Assembly (NCBI RefSeq): GCF_014696065.1
Contig: NZ_JACJPL010000024.1
Coordinates: forward strand, 62,001-126,000
Direction: 5' to 3'
Length of the DNA: 64,000 nt
Source: Leptolyngbya sp. FACHB-261
GTDB taxonomy: Bacteria; Cyanobacteriota; Cyanobacteriia; FACHB-261
A program made the translations under genes and the position numbers. Positions 34,835 to 43,303 of this stretch are shown one piece after another. The stretch's first letter is position 1. Each line of letters begins with the position of its first letter. The notes beneath the pieces were generated by a model, which was given only the letters and a program-made list of their open reading frames with translations, searched no databases and was not told the origin of the DNA.

Positions 34835-35913
34835 AGGACCTGTCGTAGACGAGCAAGGGTGCGTTGGTTCTCCTCGGCTGTGCCAACGGTAATTCGCAAA
34901 CCACCACAAGTCTGACGAACTAGGGTGCCCTGTTGCTGCAAGCCTTGGTGCAATTCAGCGGCTGAACGGCTGCCAAGAGTTTTTATAAATAGGAAATTGG
35001 CAGCACTGGGCCAGACTCTCAGGTCTGAATGGGTGAGTAGGACCTGATAGAGCTGCTCCCGTTCTTGTCGCAGTGACTTAACTTCCGCTAAGAGTTCCTT
35101 GCGGTGGGTTAGAGCAAGACATGCTGCAGCCTGAGAGACACTGGGCAAGTTGTAAGGCAGACGAATTTTTTCTAAAGCCAATGCAAGTTCAGGCTGGGCA
35201 ATGGCATAACCCAAGCGGTGTGCTGCCAGTCGGAATGCTTTGGAGAAGGTGCGCAGAATCATCCAATTGGAACGGCTCAGCTCAGCCACTGTTGTCTGAC
35301 CACTGAACTCGTAATAGGCTTCATCCACGACCACTAGAATTTCTGGCGGCAAAGCCTTGGCCCAAGTCAGTTCAGCCTCGGTCAGTGCGTTCCCGGTAGG
35401 CGAGTTGGGGTGAACCAGAAACACCACGCGAATTTCTGGGTGTTGGGCCAGTGCTGACTGAGCGGCAGCGATATCAATTTCAAAGTTTTCATGCCGCGGC
35501 ACACTGACGACTGGAATGCCCAGGCTGCGAGCCAAGATTGCGTACATCGAGAAGGTCGGCTCGGCAACCAGAATACTGCCTGCGTGATTGAGGCAAGTGG
35601 CAATGAGGATAGAGCGGATTAGCTCGTCGGAGCCGTTGCCGACGGAAATCTGCTCTGGTGTAACTACTGCGTCGGCAGACTCACTGACGTAGCGAGCAAT
35701 TTCCTGACGTAGCCCGACATAACTAGCATCGGGGTAGCGATTGGACTGGATCTGCTGCGCTGAAAGGAACGCCAGTTTTTCCTTCAGCGCCTCCGGTAAG
35801 TCCAAGGGAAATTCGTTGGTATCGAGCTTGTCGAACTCCGCCGCGTGGCTCTCGTGCCCTTCCGAGGAATAGGCAACCAGCTCAGACAGATCGCTCCGCA
35901 GGAAAGGCAACAT
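34831..35913 (-). CDS. hisC: Histidinol-phosphate aminotransferase
   Basis: A 360-residue class-I/II PLP aminotransferase of the HisC type. NEFPLDLPEALKEKL, the ISVGNGSDELIRSIL motif, VFLVHPNSPTGNALTEAEL, VVVDEAYYEFSG and the PLP lysine in RTFSKAFRLAAHRLGYAIAQ are visible. It makes histidinol phosphate from imidazole-acetol phosphate and glutamate in histidine synthesis. No other his genes are adjacent, as is usual in cyanobacteria, where they are scattered. Confidence 0.93.
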   Translation of the reverse strand: MLPFLRSDLSELVAYSSEGHESHAAEFDKLDTNEFPLDLPEALKEKLAFLSAQQIQSNRYPDASYVGLRQEIARYVSESADAVVTPEQISVGNGSDELIRSILIATCLNHAGSILVAEPTFSMYAILARSLGIPVVSVPRHENFEIDIAAAQSALAQHPEIRVVFLVHPNSPTGNALTEAELTWAKALPPEILVVVDEAYYEFSGQTTVAELSRSNWMILRTFSKAFRLAAHRLGYAIAQPELALALEKIRLPYNLPSVSQAAACLALTHRKELLAEVKSLRQEREQLYQVLLTHSDLRVWPSAANFLFIKTLGSRSAAELHQGLQQQGTLVRQTCGGLRITVGTAEENQRTLARLRQVL

Positions 35914-36228
35914 GACAAGTCTAGAAGAGTTCAGACTGCAATCCTACAACACCAAGGGATAAAGACTAAAGCTTGCGAACTGGCTCTGAGCCACGGGCTT
36001 AGTTCAGTTTCTCATCAGGTCAGCAAGTTGAACTTAGTCCTTCAAATTCTGTGATGGCTTCTCGCCAGACTTGATAGCACTTAATCACTGTTCTGACAGC
36101 TCATCGTACAGTTCAGAAGATTGTCACAATTCCTGTGCAATGCCCACTAACGGGTTTGAGGCTAGGCACACTAACGCTAACACCTTGTTGCCTTGGTCAC
36201 GTTGCTATCTAATGTGTATGGTGTTGTT
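35914..36228. other. Intergenic region, no gene seen
   Basis: 315 bases upstream of hisC. An inverted repeat TTCTGA (36092-36097) with TCAGAA (36114-36119) is present; nothing else was recognised. Confidence 0.4.
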
Positions 36229-36987
36229 TTAGTGCTTACTGCGACTTTGCAAATTCCTCATTCCTTTTTGAACCTCTACCGCAATCTGCACTGTCTCATT
36301 GAGTAGCCGAGCATACTCACTAGCCTGTTCACTAATTTGCAAGGCTCTCAAAGCTACTATATCAACAGAAAATGAGCCAGGATTGAAGTCCTGATTGTTT
36401 CTTAAAATTCTTTCTGTCTTTAAGGCTCGAGTCAAATCTTTTTTTGTAATTCTAAGAGCCTCAATAACCTTCTGTCTGTCATCGAGTCTTACATGGTTTC
36501 CAGCCTCTTCTAACTGATCAATAACATCTATGTCAGCAATGATCTTGTTATACCTACCGACTTCGTCGAGAAGAATTTTGAAAGATTTTGAGGTCTTTTT
36601 CCACTGCGCTTTCATTCTATTGTAGCTCTTGCTCGATTGATTACGCTCCTCCCAATACCGCACAGTATCACCCGAAAAACTTTGAAGGTCCATCCAGTAA
36701 TTCTTCCAAGGATCGCTTGTTTGAAAGCTCCTCCAAGCAAAACAAGCAAATACACTACTTATGGGAGGGAGAACGAATGCAAGGCCTAAGTAAAAAGCAA
36801 ATGTAACTAACCCGAGAATAACGCCAATAAATACACCGAGTAAAACGACAAAAACATTAATAATGGAAATAAAAACAGCAAGACAATATGGCTCTCGAGA
36901 CAGACTGGAGTATGCCAGTATTTCTAAGCCAGTTAGATCTACCACCTCAGTCCTGCTAACAACTAAACTCTGTAAGTCGTAGCGCAA
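36229..36987 (-). CDS. Hypothetical membrane protein with coiled-coil C-terminal half
   Basis: A 252-residue protein encoded by AT-rich DNA unlike its neighbours. Two adjacent membrane helices (CLAVFISIINVFVVLLGVFI and ILGLVTFAFYLGLAFVLPPI, about 35-80) are followed by a helical, charged region (about 110-250) that may form a coiled coil. The start is TTG at 36987 with AAGGAG 8 bases upstream. Codon use and composition suggest recent acquisition. No family is recognised; the topology resembles small membrane effectors of unknown function. Confidence 0.65.
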   Translation of the reverse strand: MRYDLQSLVVSRTEVVDLTGLEILAYSSLSREPYCLAVFISIINVFVVLLGVFIGVILGLVTFAFYLGLAFVLPPISSVFACFAWRSFQTSDPWKNYWMDLQSFSGDTVRYWEERNQSSKSYNRMKAQWKKTSKSFKILLDEVGRYNKIIADIDVIDQLEEAGNHVRLDDRQKVIEALRITKKDLTRALKTERILRNNQDFNPGSFSVDIVALRALQISEQASEYARLLNETVQIAVEVQKGMRNLQSRSKH

Positions 36988-37738
36988 TGTTTTATCTCCT
37001 TGTAATCATCCAACGTATTGACTGTCTGGATTGCCAGGGCGCCAAGCCTTGATATCTAGCATCTAGCACCACAATTTCTAAGGCAGAGACGTTCTTAAGT
37101 ATTCCGCAGATGCAAGCAAATCTAACTTCACAGTCTATGCTTGCGTTACAGGGGCCATCCTAGGGAAACCGTTGAGACGAAATTCAGGGGAAGAGGATTC
37201 TAGAATGCGAAAACTGAGATAGTGTGAGCCTCAGAAAAGTGGATACTACTATTCGTAGTTCAAAAAGAGGTGTTAAGAATGCATCAACCTCCTAAACTTG
37301 ACGCGTGATTATAACTTTAGACACGCCTATCAATTAGTCAACTGAATTGTTTCATCAGATTACAGGGGCAGTCTTCTAAGCTCAAACAACTCGCACCATT
37401 GCCAAAGTCAGTTCTATAATTTTGTTTTCTAGTTTGATACTACTTTGCCTGACTATTTCTCGTTTTCACGCCAGCAATGTCCTCAGCTTTGCCAGCACCT
37501 CTTCAAAAAATTCAGGAGAATTTACTTTATGAAATCTGGGATTCCGAGAAACTTATTTAGGTTTCTCACCGAGCCTAAAAGCCTTACACCGAACATGAGA
37601 GGCAGAACTACCAGACCTTACCACCAACTGTATACAAGTTATCAGGTGGTACTCCAGCCAACCATTCTTTCAAACTCTAAGTCTGGCACTAGAGCGCCAG
37701 ACTTGCCCAAGCACTGTACCTACGGGATATAAACAAGC
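36988..37738. other. AT-rich intergenic region
   Basis: About 750 AT-rich bases without a convincing gene, flanking the unusual membrane gene at 36229. A 9-base hairpin is annotated at 37679. Confidence 0.4.
37679..37704 (-). terminator. Hairpin downstream of the SDR gene
   Basis: AAGTCTGGC pairs with GCCAGACTT around 8 bases. It lies 35 bases after the stop of the minus-strand gene at 37739. There is no strong T-run, so function is uncertain. Confidence 0.5.
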
Positions 37739-38698
37739 TCAAGCTTTAACTAATTCGCGTAACACTTCATCAACGCTGCGCGGTTGCCAGCCCAATTCTT
37801 GACGAGCTTTGTCCGCTTTAACGCGCACAAGGCGGTCGTAGAGATAGTGGACTCGTTCCCGGCTGGCGGGAGGCTGCCAGTTAAAGGCTCGGCCTATAGG
37901 GTCTAGTAAGTACCCCAAGCTACGAACCAGAAATTCCGGCAACTCATAAGCAGGCGCGGGTACGCCGGAGTATCGAGCTAGACCCTGAAACATTTCGCGG
38001 GTGGTTAGCTCACCGGCTGAGAGGATATACCAGGCACCGGGTTGTCCACGTTCGGCAGCTAGAATCATGCCCTGCGCCAGGTCATCTACGTGGACGATGC
38101 CTGTGAGGCGGTCTCCACCCGCCAGAACCTTGAGTTGTCCTTTAAGAAATCGCTGTAGCACTGGACCAAAGTGAGGGTCGCCAGGACCGAAGATGCCTGA
38201 GGGCATGACGCTCACAGTCCAAAAACCTTGAGATGCAAATTGATCAACAAGTTGTTGGGCTTCGAGTTTAGTTCGGTCATAAACCGAGGAAAAACCAACT
38301 TGGGTGCGCTGGTAGGTCTCATCCACTGCTTCGCCCCTAGTATCGCCAAACACACCAATCGTGCTGCAATAGACCAGCTTGGTAACACTGGCTGTCTTGG
38401 CAACTTCGAGCACAGCACGAGTGCCCTCAAGGTTAACGCGCTCCATCTCAGCTGCGTTAACAACCCCAATTTCTACATAAGCAGCTGTGTGAAAAACGAT
38501 CTCTACACCAGTCATCGCTTCACGTAAAGCCTCATGGTTGGTGAGGTCACCTTTAACCAGTTTGAGCTTTAAATCGGCCAAAGATTGAAGGTTACTGGTC
38601 GGACGGACGAAGCCAATAACTTCATGCCCTTGAGCCAACAGTAGACGCACTAAATGAGAGCCAGTAAAGCCATTAGCGCCCGTCACTAGTGCTTTCAT
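37739..38698 (-). CDS. Extended short-chain dehydrogenase/epimerase (HpnA- or CerR-like)
   Basis: A 319-residue extended SDR. The nucleotide motif TGANGFTGSHLVRLLLAQGH (GxxGxxG) starts at about residue 6, the catalytic pair is YDRTKLEAQQLV (YxxxK, about 138-149), and STIGVFGD precedes it. It resembles dihydroflavonol reductases, hopanoid-associated HpnA and the NAD-dependent ceramide reductase CerR. Its ATG overlaps the stop of the upstream acyltransferase-like gene in ATGA, so the two are translationally coupled. The coupling and the oxoamine synthase 3 kb away favour reduction of a 3-keto lipid, but a sugar-epimerase role is equally allowed by sequence. Confidence 0.85.
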   Translation of the reverse strand: MKALVTGANGFTGSHLVRLLLAQGHEVIGFVRPTSNLQSLADLKLKLVKGDLTNHEALREAMTGVEIVFHTAAYVEIGVVNAAEMERVNLEGTRAVLEVAKTASVTKLVYCSTIGVFGDTRGEAVDETYQRTQVGFSSVYDRTKLEAQQLVDQFASQGFWTVSVMPSGIFGPGDPHFGPVLQRFLKGQLKVLAGGDRLTGIVHVDDLAQGMILAAERGQPGAWYILSAGELTTREMFQGLARYSGVPAPAYELPEFLVRSLGYLLDPIGRAFNWQPPASRERVHYLYDRLVRVKADKARQELGWQPRSVDEVLRELVKA

Positions 38699-39840
38699 AG
38701 GGCTTTTTCGTAGATGCGATAAGTTTTGTGGACCTGGCCGCCCGAGGCTTCAATCAGCTTACGCGAAGGCCAGTTATCTTCCCAGACCCAAGAGAGTTCG
38801 GCCCGCTGGTACTTCTTACCGCCTTGGCCACCCTGGGTCAGAATCAGGTAAACCAGCGCCAGAGGGACCATCTTGCGACGGTATTCTGGCAAAGCTGTCA
38901 CGATCATCACCCGGCCTTGGTTGATCGTGCGACGGTACCAGAGAAATTTGAGCGTTCCCCACCAGCCGAGACGACCGTTGAGGTGGCGCAGAACCAAGTT
39001 GTAGTCAGGGACCCCTAGGATCAGACCAATCATCTCGTTATTGCGGGCCGGGTCTTCAGCAATCCAGACACCATTGGGATCGATCAGGGCGCGCAGTTGT
39101 CGAGCTTCGCGCAGAAACTCAGCTTCTGTACGAGGACTGTAGCTCCAGTTATCAGCAAAGTTGGCGGTGAACAACTGGTAAATGCGGCGGCATTCGGCCT
39201 CAAACTGCTCCTGAGCGGTATCAATGCGCCGGAAGTTCAGGCCCGACTTGCGACCAACCTCGTAACCCCGCTTCAGAACCTCTGTAGGCGCAATATCCAG
39301 TGGCAAGATGTATGCAACTGCGTCTTTGGCCTTTTGCCAGCCCAGCCGTTCTAGAAACTGAGGGTAGTAAGGCGGGTTGTAGGGCATCATGAACATCGGC
39401 GGCGAGTCAAAGCCCTCTACCAAGAACAGGCAATTGTTGTGAGTAGATAGATCAATGGGCCCACGGACTCGCTCCATGCCCCGCTTGCGCAACCAATCCT
39501 GAGCTGCGTTCAAGAGAGTTTGGGCAACATCAAAATCTTCAACGCATTCAAAAAAGCCAAACAGACCGATATTGCAACCCTCTTTTTCGATCAGCCGCCG
39601 ATTGATTGCAGGGACAATCCGTCCTAGCACCTGCCCATCCCGGACGGCCAGTAATCGCTCCAATTCGCCGTATTCGAAGAAGGGATTATCAGCTGCAAAG
39701 TTCTCGGCCACACCGCTGCGTAAGGGCGGTACCCAGTTGGCATCCCCTTGATAGATTCGGGCTGGCAAATCCAAAAAGGCCTGCTCATCCTGGGAAGTAC
39801 TCACATAGCGGACCTCGATCGGCGTGCCAATCGTTTGCAT
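38695..39840 (-). CDS. GNAT-like acyltransferase family protein (YghO/bCerS-type candidate)
   Basis: A 381-residue protein of a GNAT-superfamily group. Landmarks are ANWVPPLRSGVAENF, VLGRIVPAINRRLIEKEG, IGLFGFFECVEDFDVAQTLL, RVRGPIDLSTHNNCLFLVEG and PYYPQFLERLGWQKAKDA. A double GNAT fold is likely, with the second half ending VLRHLNGRLGWWGTLKFL and RAELSWVWEDNW. Proteins of this kind are annotated as N-acetyltransferases, and bacterial ceramide synthase (bCerS) is also described as a GNAT-type protein. A role in transferring a fatty acyl group to an amine is therefore plausible. It is coupled (ATGA overlap) to the SDR gene. The family link is from memory, and the acyl-transfer role is inference. 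Confidence 0.7.
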   Translation of the reverse strand: MQTIGTPIEVRYVSTSQDEQAFLDLPARIYQGDANWVPPLRSGVAENFAADNPFFEYGELERLLAVRDGQVLGRIVPAINRRLIEKEGCNIGLFGFFECVEDFDVAQTLLNAAQDWLRKRGMERVRGPIDLSTHNNCLFLVEGFDSPPMFMMPYNPPYYPQFLERLGWQKAKDAVAYILPLDIAPTEVLKRGYEVGRKSGLNFRRIDTAQEQFEAECRRIYQLFTANFADNWSYSPRTEAEFLREARQLRALIDPNGVWIAEDPARNNEMIGLILGVPDYNLVLRHLNGRLGWWGTLKFLWYRRTINQGRVMIVTALPEYRRKMVPLALVYLILTQGGQGGKKYQRAELSWVWEDNWPSRKLIEASGGQVHKTYRIYEKAL

Positions 39841-39991
39841 AAAGAGGTCAAGATAGCTGTGGCAATGATTGTACCGTTCTCAGGCTAAGCGATAAATTTC
39901 CCAGTCATTGATTAGGATCAGACGAACAAACCGTTACAGTGCTGAAGAGCCGTTTTATATGGCTTACCTGCCCCTAGTCTTGGAGCTTTGA

Positions 39992-41566
39992 ATGCGTGTA
40001 TTGCTGCTCTATCCGCAATTTCCCCAATCATTTTGGTCGTTTGACAAAGCACTAGAGCTGATTGGGCGCAAGGTTTCGCTGCCCCCATTGGGGCTGATTA
40101 CAGTCGCCGCGATTCTGCCTCAAACTTGGGAATTTCGCCTGGTAGACCGCAATGTTCGGGCTGAAACAGAAGCAGATTGGGCCTGGGCGGACTTGGTGAT
40201 CCTCTCCGGCATGATCGTGCAGAAGCCAGACCTGTTGCATCTAATTCGTGAAGCTAAGCGGCGAGGTAAGCCGGTTGCAGTAGGTGGTCCCTACGCAACG
40301 TCGGTGCCAGGACCAATCGAGGAGGCAGGTGCCGATTTTTTGGTTTTGGATGAGGGTGAGATTACCCTGCCCCTGTTCGTTGAAGCGCTGGCGCAAGGTG
40401 CAACCTCAGGCGTGTTTCGGGCAGATGGCGAAAAGCCGGATGTGACAGGGACGCCCGTTCCTCGCTTTGATTTGCTAGACCTGAATGCCTACACGGAAAT
40501 GTCCGTCCAGTTCTCGCGCGGCTGTCCATTTCAGTGTGAATTCTGCGACATCATCGTGCTCTACGGGCGTAAGCCTCGAACTAAAGCGCCAAAACAACTG
40601 ATCGCAGAATTGCAAGCGCTCTATGACCTAGGCTGGCGACGCTCGGTGTTTTTAGTGGATGACAACTTCATTGGCAACAAGCGTAATGTCAAATTGCTGC
40701 TGCGAGAGTTAGGTCCCTGGATGGCAGAGCGTCAATATCCATTCCGTCTTGCAACCGAAGCGTCAGTTGACTTAGCTCAAGATGAAGAGTTGTTAGACCT
40801 GATGGTACATGCCAACTTCAGTGCTGTATTTTTGGGCATTGAAACACCAGATACTGACAGCTTGTCAGTTACACAAAAGTTTCAAAATACACGCAATTCC
40901 TTAGTGGAATCGGTACAAACCATCAACCGAGCTGGATTGAGTGTGATGGCCGGTTTTATTTTGGGTTTTGACGGTGAGAAAGCAGGCGCAGGCCAGCGAA
41001 TCATCGATTTTGTTGAAGCCACGGCAATTCCCAAAGCCATGTTTGGCATGTTACAAGCATTGCCCAATACCGCCCTGTGGCAGCGCTTGCAGCGAGAGGG
41101 ACGTTTATTGGAAGAGAAGCAGGAAACCCAGGGCCACCAGATGACCCTGATGAACTTTATTCCCACCCGCTCGCCTGAGGAGTTAGCTCGCGAGTATGCC
41201 AATTGCTTCTGGGAACTCTACGAACCCAAACGTTATTTGGCTCGTGTTTACCGCCACTTTATCAACATGCGGCCCGCACCTCACAAGATACCCTTACGCA
41301 TGCTAGAACCCATTGAGGTTCGAGCTGTCTTGACTATCTTTTGGCGGCAGGGAATTTGGCGCAGTACTCGCTATCAATTCTGGCAACAATTATTCTCGAT
41401 TCTGAAACACAATTCAGCTTTGTTTGTGCCTTACTTGAGCAACTGCGCCTTACTCGAACACTTCATTCAGTATCGCGAGATTGTGCGTGATGAAATCGAA
41501 GTCCAATTAGCCCAACACTTAACCGAACAGTCGGAACTACCTCAACCGACCGCCTTGGCCAGATAA
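39992..41566 (+). CDS. B12-binding radical SAM protein (DUF4070, HpnP-like)
   Basis: A 524-residue protein. An N-terminal cobalamin-binding Rossmann domain (about 1-140; PLGLITVAAILPQTWEFRLV) precedes a radical SAM core with the cluster motif RGCPFQCEFCDIIVLYGRKP (CxxxCxxC, about 175-194), and a DUF4070 C-terminal domain follows. HpnP, which methylates hopanoids at C-2, belongs to this group and has similar length, but many cyanobacterial paralogs have other roles. It sits between the acyltransferase/SDR pair and the oxoamine synthase, which suggests lipid modification. hpnP is not asserted. Confidence 0.88.
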   Translation: MRVLLLYPQFPQSFWSFDKALELIGRKVSLPPLGLITVAAILPQTWEFRLVDRNVRAETEADWAWADLVILSGMIVQKPDLLHLIREAKRRGKPVAVGGPYATSVPGPIEEAGADFLVLDEGEITLPLFVEALAQGATSGVFRADGEKPDVTGTPVPRFDLLDLNAYTEMSVQFSRGCPFQCEFCDIIVLYGRKPRTKAPKQLIAELQALYDLGWRRSVFLVDDNFIGNKRNVKLLLRELGPWMAERQYPFRLATEASVDLAQDEELLDLMVHANFSAVFLGIETPDTDSLSVTQKFQNTRNSLVESVQTINRAGLSVMAGFILGFDGEKAGAGQRIIDFVEATAIPKAMFGMLQALPNTALWQRLQREGRLLEEKQETQGHQMTLMNFIPTRSPEELAREYANCFWELYEPKRYLARVYRHFINMRPAPHKIPLRMLEPIEVRAVLTIFWRQGIWRSTRYQFWQQLFSILKHNSALFVPYLSNCALLEHFIQYREIVRDEIEVQLAQHLTEQSELPQPTALAR

Positions 41567-41574
41567 GACTGAAA

Positions 41575-41602
41575 GGGCACAGGAGAAAAATCTCCTGTGC
41601 CC
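41575..41602. terminator. Perfect 12-bp hairpin, bidirectional terminator
   Basis: GGGCACAGGAGA pairs with TCTCCTGTGCCC around AAAA. It lies 9 bases past the radical SAM stop and between convergent genes. The flanking T content is modest on both strands. Confidence 0.75.
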
Positions 41603-41614
41603 CAGCTCATTTGA

Positions 41615-41654
41615 CTGAAACGTTTCAGCAATATTTCAGCATTAGTTCAGCACT
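41615..41654. repeat. 14-bp palindrome followed by three 11-bp direct repeats
   Basis: CTGAAACGTTTCAG (41615-41628) is a perfect palindrome. GTTTCAGCAAT, ATTTCAGCATT and AGTTCAGCACT follow with an 11-base period from 41622. The location is between two gene ends, which is unusual for an operator. Confidence 0.65.
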
Positions 41655-41680
41655 GATTTTTAGGCACTACTTCTAAGCCT

Positions 41681-42961
41681 CTAAGCACTGACCGTTTCCC
41701 GATAGAACAGTGCCCGAGTAGAAACCAGACCATCCACGAGCTGGTCTATTTCTTCGCGGGTATGCAGGGCATTGACCGTGATCCGGATACGAGGCTTGGC
41801 GATAAACCAAATCGCGGAAGCCCAGATTCCCTTGTCTTCGAGCAAACGCCGGGCAAATTCCTTCGGGTTAATGCCCTCAGGTAACAGGACCGGCACAACA
41901 TTGGTTTCGCCCAGGGCGATGAAATCAGACGTCGCTAGACACTGGCGTAGATAGCGCGTATTCTCTTGCAACCGCTGGACCAGCTGCGGCGAGCGGCGCA
42001 GTTTGCGAACGCTCTCAAGCGCCGCAGCCGTTAGCGGTGGCGCTAGCGAGATCGTGCCAATCGAGGTTGGAGACACATTCAGCAGCGGCACCAGTTCTTT
42101 GACGTGGGTACTGATGGCGGCACCAGCTGAGGCGGCGAACTTGGAGAAGGTGGTCATGATCAATGGGTTAATGCCCATCTCAACCGCTTTATAGGGATCC
42201 AAGTCAAAGTGATCGTAGATGCCACCACCATAGGAGCCGAGCGACCCAGAAGCGTGAGCTTCATCCATGAGTAGGGTGCTGCCTTCATAGTGGCTCAAGA
42301 CTTGCAGCATGTCGGGCAGAGGTGCGACATCGCCGTCCATCGAGAACACGGCATCGGTCACGACTAGAATGCGGTCGTCAGGACGGGCGTAGCGCTTGAG
42401 CTTACGGGCCAGGTCGTCCACGTCACAGTGACGATAGGGTTTCACCCGCACTCGCGGACTATTGCCGAATACCTTACCTGAGCGTGTATTGGCATTGACA
42501 ACTGCCGAAATGATGCAACCGTGGTTGAGCACATCTGACAGAATCAGCGTTTCGCGCTCGTTGTGGAAACCGGGCACCGGAATTGCTAGATGGCAGAAGG
42601 CATCCATCACCGCCTGCATCGCCATCCAGGCATTGATGAACAGTTGCGTGTAGGGCAGGCGCTTGAAGCTTGAAATCTCTTGTTCGAGTTGACGGTGTAG
42701 ATCGATGCGCCCACTGAGCACCGAGCAGGAGCTATTGGAGGGACCGTAGTGAGTGGTTGCGTCGATTGCCGCTTGCTTAACATCCTCATCGACTGCAAAT
42801 CCCAAGATGTCGTTGGTGCAGAAGGTTAGGACCGTACGCCGAAAGCCGGTTGCAGCGTCTTCAACCTCGACCTGGTTGCCCTGCCTACCGTGGCAAATGT
42901 ATTCATCAGGAGCTAGCCCACTCTGTAGCCAGGCTTGGACGTAATCCTTAACAACTTGCAC
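41681..42961 (-). CDS. Alpha-oxoamine synthase (serine palmitoyltransferase-like)
   Basis: A 426-residue PLP enzyme of the alpha-oxoamine synthase family (Kbl, BioF, HemA, Spt). Seen are TFCTNDILGF, YGPSNSSCSVLSGRIDLHRQ, ILSDVLNHGCI, LMDEAHASGSLGSYGGG and the PLP lysine in MTTFSKFAASAGAAIS. The ending is PRIRITVNALHTREEIDQLV. These enzymes join an amino acid with an acyl-CoA and release CO2; Spt uses serine and palmitoyl-CoA for sphingolipids. Substrate specificity cannot be read here. GTG 42961 with GAGGAG 8 bases upstream is preferred; TTG 43015 is also open. Biotin or heme roles are less likely given the lipid-type neighbours. Confidence 0.85.
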   Translation of the reverse strand: MQVVKDYVQAWLQSGLAPDEYICHGRQGNQVEVEDAATGFRRTVLTFCTNDILGFAVDEDVKQAAIDATTHYGPSNSSCSVLSGRIDLHRQLEQEISSFKRLPYTQLFINAWMAMQAVMDAFCHLAIPVPGFHNERETLILSDVLNHGCIISAVVNANTRSGKVFGNSPRVRVKPYRHCDVDDLARKLKRYARPDDRILVVTDAVFSMDGDVAPLPDMLQVLSHYEGSTLLMDEAHASGSLGSYGGGIYDHFDLDPYKAVEMGINPLIMTTFSKFAASAGAAISTHVKELVPLLNVSPTSIGTISLAPPLTAAALESVRKLRRSPQLVQRLQENTRYLRQCLATSDFIALGETNVVPVLLPEGINPKEFARRLLEDKGIWASAIWFIAKPRIRITVNALHTREEIDQLVDGLVSTRALFYRETVSA

Positions 42962-43303
42962 AGAACTCTCCTCACTTACGGATGCTACAAGCCGGACGTG
43001 GAGGCGGACTGACAACCAGGTGCCCGACCCGCCTTTTTGATATTAAGTACTGTAATGGAAACAGCGGTGGTTGTAATCGCACTCTCCTGCCACCCCCTTT
43101 GCTTGTCCTCACAGTGATGATTACGACACTTTAGCGTCTCAAGAGTTTACTTGTTATGCCATCCACCAATCTGTTCGTCCAGATGGGGGTAGGCTGTACG
43201 CAAATCTTGTGAATCATTTAGATGTGAACTGCCAGATGTGAACTGCTAGAACAGGAGCATTGTCAGTCCCGTCCCTCAGCAAACCGACTGGTGACGTTAG
43301 TAC
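42962..43303. other. Divergent promoter region
   Basis: 342 bases between the oxoamine synthase start and the FtsX-type permease start. The direct repeat GATGTGAACTGC occurs at about 43220 and 43235; nothing else was recognised. Confidence 0.4.

Noticed and set aside
37445-37732. 95-codon frame in AT-rich DNA
   Set aside because: No recognisable protein pattern, and it runs across a hairpin.
37739-38698. Naming the SDR hpnA
   Set aside because: Similarity is general to extended SDRs, and no hopanoid synthesis gene is certain in the window.
41615-41628. LacI-type operator
   Set aside because: The palindrome resembles such sites but lies between two gene ends with no promoter context; kept only as a repeat.
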